Below are positions 15,835 through 20,359 of a DNA stretch of 20,359 nucleotides, in pieces. A program made the translations under genes and the position numbers. The notes under the pieces are model-generated. The model saw nothing but the letters and a program-made list of their open reading frames with translations, was not told the origin of the DNA and did not search any database. The stretch spans positions 1-20,359 of the forward strand of contig JALVVQ010000006.1 of the NCBI GenBank assembly GCA_027023325.1, read 5' to 3'. How positions within the stretch are numbered: position 1 is the stretch's first letter; the number at the start of each line of letters is the position of its first letter. The stretch comes from Campylobacteraceae bacterium (GTDB lineage Bacteria; Campylobacterota; Campylobacteria; Campylobacterales; Sulfurovaceae).

Positions 15835-18075
15835 ATGTTACGATTTAGGTTTCTGAAGGGCTTAATGATAAGTGTGGCTGTGGTGATGATGACAGCTTGT
15901 GGTGGTGGAGGGGACAATCCAGTATTGAACCCAGAAGTAGCCAAGATAGTAAACTGGGCAGAAAACGGGGGCACAGCACCTACCGCAGAGGATTATGCAG
16001 CAGCTGGTGTAGATCTCAATGGTCACAGTGCTAATGAGATCAATCGCTATATACAGCAGTACTATGCAGAGCATGGGAGTAGCGGAGTATTTGATTCGGA
16101 TGCGGAACTTAATCGGATTGCCGAGGATCTGGGCGTGACGATAGTAGATACGGATGGCGATGGGATCTATGATGCTTTTGATCCTACACCGGGTGGGGAT
16201 GCTCATGCTCCTACAGTGAGTATCAATCAGACAGGTGGTACGATATTTACTACCGAGGCAGTATCTCTGTCAGCCACGGCCAGTGATCCTGATGGTGATA
16301 GTTTGACCTATGTATGGTCACTGGATACAAAACCAGAGGGGAGTCAGTCTGAGATGCAGACACCTATGAGCCTCAATAGCTCTTTTGTGCCCGATGTAGC
16401 TGGTGAATATGTCGTGCAGTTTTATGCCTTTGATGGCACCAATTTCTCTTCCAAGAAAAGTGTAACATTTTTGGCTGTTGTTCGCGGTGAATGTGTTGAT
16501 TTGGGCTGGAAGATGATAGATGAAGATACTGTTTTGGATCAACCTTGTTATCGATCAATACACATCACAGTAGAAGAGGGAGCTACCCTTACCATCAATC
16601 CTGGTACAACGATTATATTTGAAGATGATATCTATAATCAATTGGACATAAAAGGCACACTAAAGGCGATAGGCACAGAAGATAAAGTGATTACTTTTAC
16701 ATCGAAGGATAAAACAGATGGGGCATGGGTAGGTATTATTATCGAAAGTAATACGGAAAATGAAATAGAGCATGCGGTCATTGAGTATGCCAATGTAGGT
16801 GTTCATACTTATAGTAGAGATATGCAGCAAAAATTAAGTCTCAAAAACACCCTTATTGCCCATTGTAAAAAATATGGATTAAATGCCAAGATAGTAACAG
16901 ATCTTACTATAGAAAATATGATATTTAAGAAAAATGATACTCCCCTCTGGATCAATGTCAAGAATCTTAATGGTTTTGATGACACAAATACATATGTGGA
17001 TAATACACATAACCATGTCAAGATAAGTGGCAGCATAGAATCCAATCAAACATGGCATAAAGTATCTGTGCCGTATCGCGGCGGTATTGGTGTCGAATAT
17101 AATGCCACATTGACGATAGAGCCGGGAGTAAAGATGGAATTTCTTGAAAATGATCATTTTGTAGTGGAGGGCTCGCTTGTTGCTGTTGGTACTGAGACGG
17201 AACCTATTGTTTTCACTACACCACAAGAGGTCATTGATAATAATGATACATGGGGAGGGCTAATCCTTAAGCAAAACACCTACTACAAAAACGCCCAAAA
17301 CCATAAATTGCAACACCTAGTAGTGGAATATGCATGGAAAGCTTTGCGACTTAAAGGAAGCGAAAATACAAATATCAGTATCTTGGATACAACATTCCAA
17401 CACAGTGACTCTACAGGATTTACACTAGAAGGAGATGATATAAACCTAGAGTTCAAAAGAGTAATATCTACAAAGAACGGCAGCCCTGGTGATGTACCAG
17501 CCTATATGCTATCTGTTTTGGATGATACGAGTAATTTTACAGGAAATACACAAGATCTTTTGTACGCTAGAGGTTCAATATACAGTGACCAAACTTGGAA
17601 CAAGCAGACAGTTCCAGTGTTCCCTGTGGCTATTTTTGTGGACGATGATGCTACGCTTACTATCAATAAAGGGTCTACTATTGCTATCTCGTCACCTTAC
17701 GGAATTACAGTTTGGAATAGAGGTAGTTTGGTGGCAATAGGAACTGCTGCGGAACCAATCACCTTTATGGGGATTGCCCCATCGTTGACTGACTATGAAG
17801 AGTCTAGATGGTATGGATTTGGTATTTCTGGCAGCATGGAAATGTCGCATGCTATCATCAAAAAAGCAGGGGGATACTATGACACGCATGAGTCAGGAAC
17901 AGAAGGTGCTATTGTGGTGTACAATGGTGCTTCTGCGACCATATCAGACTCCTCTATTGTAGATAGTGGTAAGCATGCTATCTATGTAGAGTGCAATACA
18001 AACTTCAGTCAAAGCGGAAATACATTTCTTAATAGTGGAGATATAGATATAAAGTATCAGGAAAATTGTGAGTAA
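15835..18075 (+). CDS. surface lipoprotein with TSP3, PKD-like and beta-helix modules
   Basis: This 746-residue protein starts with a lipoprotein signal (about 1–22, lipobox MTAC, then a GGGG linker). Next comes an ~80-residue helical domain (TAPTAEDYAAAGV, NEINRYIQQYY) like the Y-xxAGV repeats of large marine adhesins. A calcium-binding TSP3 motif (DTDGDGIYDAFDP, about 101–113) and a PKD/cadherin-like domain (about 122–213, SATASDPDGDSLTYVWSL) follow. The rest is three tandem ~180-residue right-handed beta-helix-like modules (from about 217, 397 and 578), each with an ATLTI-[NE]-[PK]-G-[TSV] strand and a VAIGT or similar turn. A surface role in adhesion or glycan contact is inference. RBS GAAGGG is eight bases before the ATG. 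The beta-helix part is visibly richer in AT than the N-terminal part. Confidence 0.8.
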   Translation: MLRFRFLKGLMISVAVVMMTACGGGGDNPVLNPEVAKIVNWAENGGTAPTAEDYAAAGVDLNGHSANEINRYIQQYYAEHGSSGVFDSDAELNRIAEDLGVTIVDTDGDGIYDAFDPTPGGDAHAPTVSINQTGGTIFTTEAVSLSATASDPDGDSLTYVWSLDTKPEGSQSEMQTPMSLNSSFVPDVAGEYVVQFYAFDGTNFSSKKSVTFLAVVRGECVDLGWKMIDEDTVLDQPCYRSIHITVEEGATLTINPGTTIIFEDDIYNQLDIKGTLKAIGTEDKVITFTSKDKTDGAWVGIIIESNTENEIEHAVIEYANVGVHTYSRDMQQKLSLKNTLIAHCKKYGLNAKIVTDLTIENMIFKKNDTPLWINVKNLNGFDDTNTYVDNTHNHVKISGSIESNQTWHKVSVPYRGGIGVEYNATLTIEPGVKMEFLENDHFVVEGSLVAVGTETEPIVFTTPQEVIDNNDTWGGLILKQNTYYKNAQNHKLQHLVVEYAWKALRLKGSENTNISILDTTFQHSDSTGFTLEGDDINLEFKRVISTKNGSPGDVPAYMLSVLDDTSNFTGNTQDLLYARGSIYSDQTWNKQTVPVFPVAIFVDDDATLTINKGSTIAISSPYGITVWNRGSLVAIGTAAEPITFMGIAPSLTDYEESRWYGFGISGSMEMSHAIIKKAGGYYDTHESGTEGAIVVYNGASATISDSSIVDSGKHAIYVECNTNFSQSGNTFLNSGDIDIKYQENCE
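16485..18072 (+). repeat. three tandem ~180-residue beta-helix modules
   Basis: Modules begin near 16485, 17026 and 17568. Modules 2 and 3 open with S-[ND]-QTW-[HN]-K and share VP, ATLTI and a [SL]VA-[VI]-GT-x-[TA]-EPI-[VT]-F turn. Module 1 has EEGATLTINPGTTIIF and LKAIGTEDKVITF at the same places. Identity is moderate, so the duplication is old. Confidence 0.6.
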
Positions 18076-18093
18076 AAAAGATATATTTTCTTA

Positions 18094-18114
18094 CCCATCT
18101 CTCCTTGAGGTGGG
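18094..18114 (+). terminator. hairpin between two lipoprotein genes
   Basis: CCCATCTC and GAGGTGGG form an 8-bp stem (one T-G pair) around TCCTT, 18 bases after the stop of the beta-helix lipoprotein gene. No T-run follows. It could be a terminator of that gene. It also stands seven bases after a TATATT (18082–18087), so it might equally be the 5' hairpin of the next lipoprotein gene, as in leaders A and B. Confidence 0.5.
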
Positions 18115-18152
18115 CTGACTTAAAATCCAAAATTCTTATAAAGGAGAAAGAA

Positions 18153-18995
18153 ATGTTACGATTTATTACTGTAGCTATCACAGCCATCCTGCTACTAGGC
18201 TGTCAAAACAGCAGTACTGCTACGCCAAAGGGCACCAAGGCCTTGCCATCCAAGAGTGACAAGATTATACGAGATAGCGCTGGGCACTACCGTATCTATC
18301 AGCGACCTGACAAGAGTTTCTATGTGTACAAAGGAGGACGCATTGTCTATGACAGACTCAAGTTTATCAGTCCTGCGCCACTGCCTGGCAAAAACAATAT
18401 GCAAGCACTGGACAAAGACAACAGACTACTGGAGTTTGCCCTGTATGGCGCATTTCCTGATATGCCTCTTTGTGGTGTGGGAAGCATGACATATCGGATG
18501 GACATCTCTGAGGGTGCTGGTGGGTTTGATGTGAGCATCACGCTTACAGATGGGGACATGGAGAACTATCCCAAAGCCAAGCAGCAGCTCCACAAAGTAC
18601 ACCATATCGCAACCATAAGCAAGAGTGGCGTAGATGATATCTACTTCGCTGACTACAAAAAGAGCGTCACATTTGAAGGCTCTCTGGATGACGACATGCT
18701 TTACTATCGACGCGGCAAACAGTATGGGTTTTATGGTAAGCTCAAGCGAGCAAGATCACGCAATATAGTGGCACTCCACTACAGCATACAGCGCCAAGGC
18801 TCAGGGCTGTATGATGCGATAAAATTTGCAGGCAAAGATGTACTACTACAGAAAAATGGACTCTGGGGCTGTCATGGCAAAACAGCTATCAAATATGCCA
18901 AACTGGCACCATTCAGAGGTGTGCTGGCTAGATTTACGCTGCCTGATGGGCGCAGCGGATATGTGACGGACAGGGGTGTGGAGTATTATGACTAA
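18153..18995 (+). CDS. small lipoprotein, WG-repeat-like, function unknown
   Basis: The 280-residue product has a lipoprotein signal (about 1–16, lipobox LLGC) followed by a Ser/Thr-rich linker (QNSSTATPKGTKALPSKS). The body is mostly beta: HYRIYQRPDKSFYVYKGGRI near the N-terminus, QYGFYGKLKR in the middle, and a final LPDGRSGYVTDRGVEYYD. These resemble degenerate WG repeats (x-G-[FYW]-[IV]-D-xxG), which occur in bacterial surface and periplasmic proteins. Two Cys residues (LCGVG and LWGCHG) could form a disulfide. I take ATG 18153, seven bases after AAAGGAG (18140–18146); the frame opens further upstream, but only into leader DNA. Its signal begins MLRF like the preceding lipoprotein, though the rest is unrelated. 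No function can be given. Confidence 0.75.
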   Translation: MLRFITVAITAILLLGCQNSSTATPKGTKALPSKSDKIIRDSAGHYRIYQRPDKSFYVYKGGRIVYDRLKFISPAPLPGKNNMQALDKDNRLLEFALYGAFPDMPLCGVGSMTYRMDISEGAGGFDVSITLTDGDMENYPKAKQQLHKVHHIATISKSGVDDIYFADYKKSVTFEGSLDDDMLYYRRGKQYGFYGKLKRARSRNIVALHYSIQRQGSGLYDAIKFAGKDVLLQKNGLWGCHGKTAIKYAKLAPFRGVLARFTLPDGRSGYVTDRGVEYYD

Positions 18996-19265
18996 GAGGC
19001 TGTCTGCAGTGCTGTTTGCCGGCATGCCTGCCCAGTACGAAGACAAAGCCTCTCTCGCTGGCAGAGGGTACTCATGCTGCAGTAAAGCTTGAGGGCAGAC
19101 AATATCGCAGAAGCGAAAAAATTAGGAAAAATATATCTACTTAATCCTATGGCTGCATAACTTTTAAGTTTCTCTATACCATCAAAAAGCATCAAAAAGT
19201 TGGATTAGAGATGCCCCAAAGACCCTTTGGACAAGTTTGCCTCTCTTTTTCTCATTTCACGCTCT
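18996..19265. other. spacer with GC-rich inverted repeats and small open frames
   Basis: No clear gene lies here. The first ~100 bases are GC-richer than their surroundings and hold several inverted repeats: AGAGGCTGTCT (18995–19005) with AGACAAAGCCTCT (19040–19052), GTCTGC with GCAGAC at 19095–19100, and CCTCT/AGAGG around 19048–19066. A 34-codon frame starts in the preceding stop (ATGACTAA, 18988–19092), and another frame is open from 18991 to the TAA near 19141. A tandem CATCAAAAAG pair lies at 19180–19199. The stretch may be a decayed gene, a small repeat element or a structured RNA. Confidence 0.4.
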
Positions 19266-19298
19266 TGACACATTTTTGCCACATTTTATAGATATACT
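19266..19298 (+). promoter_or_regulatory. duplicated lipoprotein promoter, copy B
   Basis: This is the second copy of the 33-base block, ending in TATACT (19293–19298). A TTGACA begins at 19265, but its 22-base distance to the -10 is too long for an ordinary -35 box. The extended TG found in copy A is absent here. Confidence 0.7.
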
Positions 19299-19306
19299 AC
19301 TCTTAT

Positions 19307-19325
19307 GAGGTTTATAGCAGACCTC
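19307..19325 (+). promoter_or_regulatory. 5'-end hairpin of leader B
   Basis: GAGGTTT and AGACCTC form a 7-bp stem (one T-G pair) with loop ATAGC, starting nine bases after the -10 box. AAAGGAG follows at 19338–19344 and the ATG at 19352. The stem, the 12-base gap and the ribosome binding site recur in the orphan leader at 15483. Confidence 0.6.
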
Positions 19326-19351
19326 TAATCAGATACAAAAAGGAGTATAAA

Positions 19352-20359
19352 ATGCAAAGATTTGGATTTGTGAAGTGGTTGGCGGTAGTGACGGTTGCCG
19401 TGATGATGACGGCTTGCGGTGGCGGAGGTGGGGCAAACCCTCAACAGGATGCGATAGACTTGATCGTAGCGTATGCAGATAGCAACGGTACGACCACGGC
19501 TCCGAGTGCGGCCACATATAGGGACGCTGGAGTGGACAACAGCGACACTATCGATGTAGTGGCACTCAATGCATATATCGCACATCTCGCAGCATCAGAA
19601 GATAGACCTGATAATGGAGATGATATAGAAGAGATCGCAGCGCATTTTGGTGTGACGCTGACAGATACGGATAGCGACGGTATCCCCGATGCACTAGATG
19701 ATGACGATGATGGAGATGGCATACTCGATACGGTAGAGGGTGTGGCTGATAGTGATGGTGATGGTATCCCTGATACCCTAGAATCCAACACAGCAGATGC
19801 AGATGGCGATGGTGTGCCGGATCAGGCAGATGATGCCAATGGAAATCCAGATAACGATACCGATGGAGACGGTGTGGGCAATGCAGACGAGCTAGCCAAT
19901 GGCAGTGACCCTCAGAATACTGATACCGATGGCGATGGTACGCTAGATGGAGAGGATGCTTTTCCGGCAGATGCAAATATGAGTGCACTGGTAGAGAATA
20001 TGACGATGCTACCATTTTATTCGCATGACAATGGATACGAGCCATGGAAGATCGATAGCAATAGCAGTGCCAGTCTGTTCAAGGATATCCGTACGGATGG
20101 TGCCAACAGTATGCCACGCAGCATGGTCAAGCTGGGCAGCAAAGTATTTTTTGTTGCTGATGATGGCACGCATGGCTCAGAACTATGGGTCACAGATGGC
20201 AGCGAGACAAAGATGGTCAAAGATATCTATGTTGGAAAGAGTTCATCCAATCCATCCTCTATGGTTAAGGCTGGAGAGAAAGTATTTTTTGTAGCGGATG
20301 ATAGAGAGCATGGTATGGAACTGTGGGTCACAAATGGTACAGAGTCAGGAACAAAACTG
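19352..20359 (+). CDS. surface lipoprotein with TSP3 and ELWVTDGT repeats (partial)
   Basis: The frame is open from ATG 19352 to the window end (336 codons, no stop). A lipoprotein signal (about 1–22, lipobox MTAC, then GGGGG) precedes an ~85-residue domain (TAPSAATYRDAGVD, ALNAYIAHLAAS, IEEIAAHFGVTLTD) paralogous to that of the lipoprotein at 15835. Next come several calcium-binding TSP3 repeats (DTDSDGIPDALD, DSDGDGIPDTLE, DADGDGVPD, DTDGDGVGNADEL and DTDGDGTLDGED; about 104–210). The last part (from about 245) is the start of ~50-residue repeats with KVFFVADDGTHGSELWVTDG, found in large bacterial surface proteins and likely to fold as a beta propeller. AAAGGAG stands seven bases before the ATG. 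Probably much larger in full; a surface role is inference. Confidence 0.85.
   Translation, partial: MQRFGFVKWLAVVTVAVMMTACGGGGGANPQQDAIDLIVAYADSNGTTTAPSAATYRDAGVDNSDTIDVVALNAYIAHLAASEDRPDNGDDIEEIAAHFGVTLTDTDSDGIPDALDDDDDGDGILDTVEGVADSDGDGIPDTLESNTADADGDGVPDQADDANGNPDNDTDGDGVGNADELANGSDPQNTDTDGDGTLDGEDAFPADANMSALVENMTMLPFYSHDNGYEPWKIDSNSSASLFKDIRTDGANSMPRSMVKLGSKVFFVADDGTHGSELWVTDGSETKMVKDIYVGKSSSNPSSMVKAGEKVFFVADDREHGMELWVTNGTESGTKL

Noticed and set aside
18105..18152. Upstream in-frame start of the small lipoprotein
   Set aside because: It would place 16 charged residues before a perfect lipoprotein signal and has no ribosome binding site; AAAGGAG precedes the ATG at 18153.
18996..19141. 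Known structured RNA (tmRNA, RNase P RNA, SRP RNA) in the GC-rich spacer
   Set aside because: None of the conserved core sequences of these RNAs could be found; only generic inverted repeats are present.
19566..20045. Minus-strand frames rich in His and Ser opposite the TSP3 repeats
   Set aside because: They are the mirror of the repeated DGDG codons of the lipoprotein gene and carry no signal of their own.

Overview
The window most likely comes from a member of the Campylobacterota (Epsilonproteobacteria), probably a marine Sulfurovum/Sulfurimonas-like bacterium. The main reason is the block permease–secA–lolA, which I recall as the same arrangement in Campylobacter jejuni (permease, secA, and divergent lolA). 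AT-leaning coding sequence and TGnTAnAnT-type -10 elements in T-rich surroundings, without clear -35 boxes, fit this. The assignment rests on reading, not on a search.

Left part (1–8375), envelope biogenesis. A large AsmA/YhdP-like protein (DUF3971 type) runs on the plus strand and meets, at a perfect 14-bp hairpin, a LolC/LolE-type permease on the minus strand. That permease is translationally coupled (TAATG) to secA. Divergently from secA run lolA, a one-TM coiled-coil protein and a Crp/Fnr-type regulator, in one tight operon. Together these genes cover preprotein export, release of lipoproteins from the inner membrane, their periplasmic carriage, and probably inter-membrane lipid traffic.

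Middle part (8450–15338), transport and cell wall. On the minus strand lie a TAXI-type solute-binding protein, a fused TRAP permease and an EamA/DMT-type exporter. An MscS-family channel with a possibly leaderless start, an M15-type peptidase and a TauE/SafE-family anion transporter follow. No metabolic gene betrays the TRAP substrate.

Right part (15339–20359), accessory surface region. A decayed stretch holds a relic of a HepT-type toxin. Three lipoprotein genes follow: one with a calcium-binding TSP3 motif, a PKD-like domain and three ~180-residue beta-helix modules; one small WG-repeat-like lipoprotein; and one, cut by the window end, with TSP3 repeats and ELWVTDGT repeats. The first and third share their promoter (27 of 33 bases), a hairpin right at the predicted mRNA 5' end, their lipoprotein signal and an ~90-residue N-terminal domain, but carry unrelated C-terminal parts. 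A third copy of the hairpin and ribosome binding site, with no lipoprotein gene behind it, sits directly in front of the HepT relic. I read this as a duplicating lipoprotein expression cassette that swaps its surface domain. This is the most interesting structure in the window. No CRISPR array, tRNA, rRNA or intact insertion sequence was seen.
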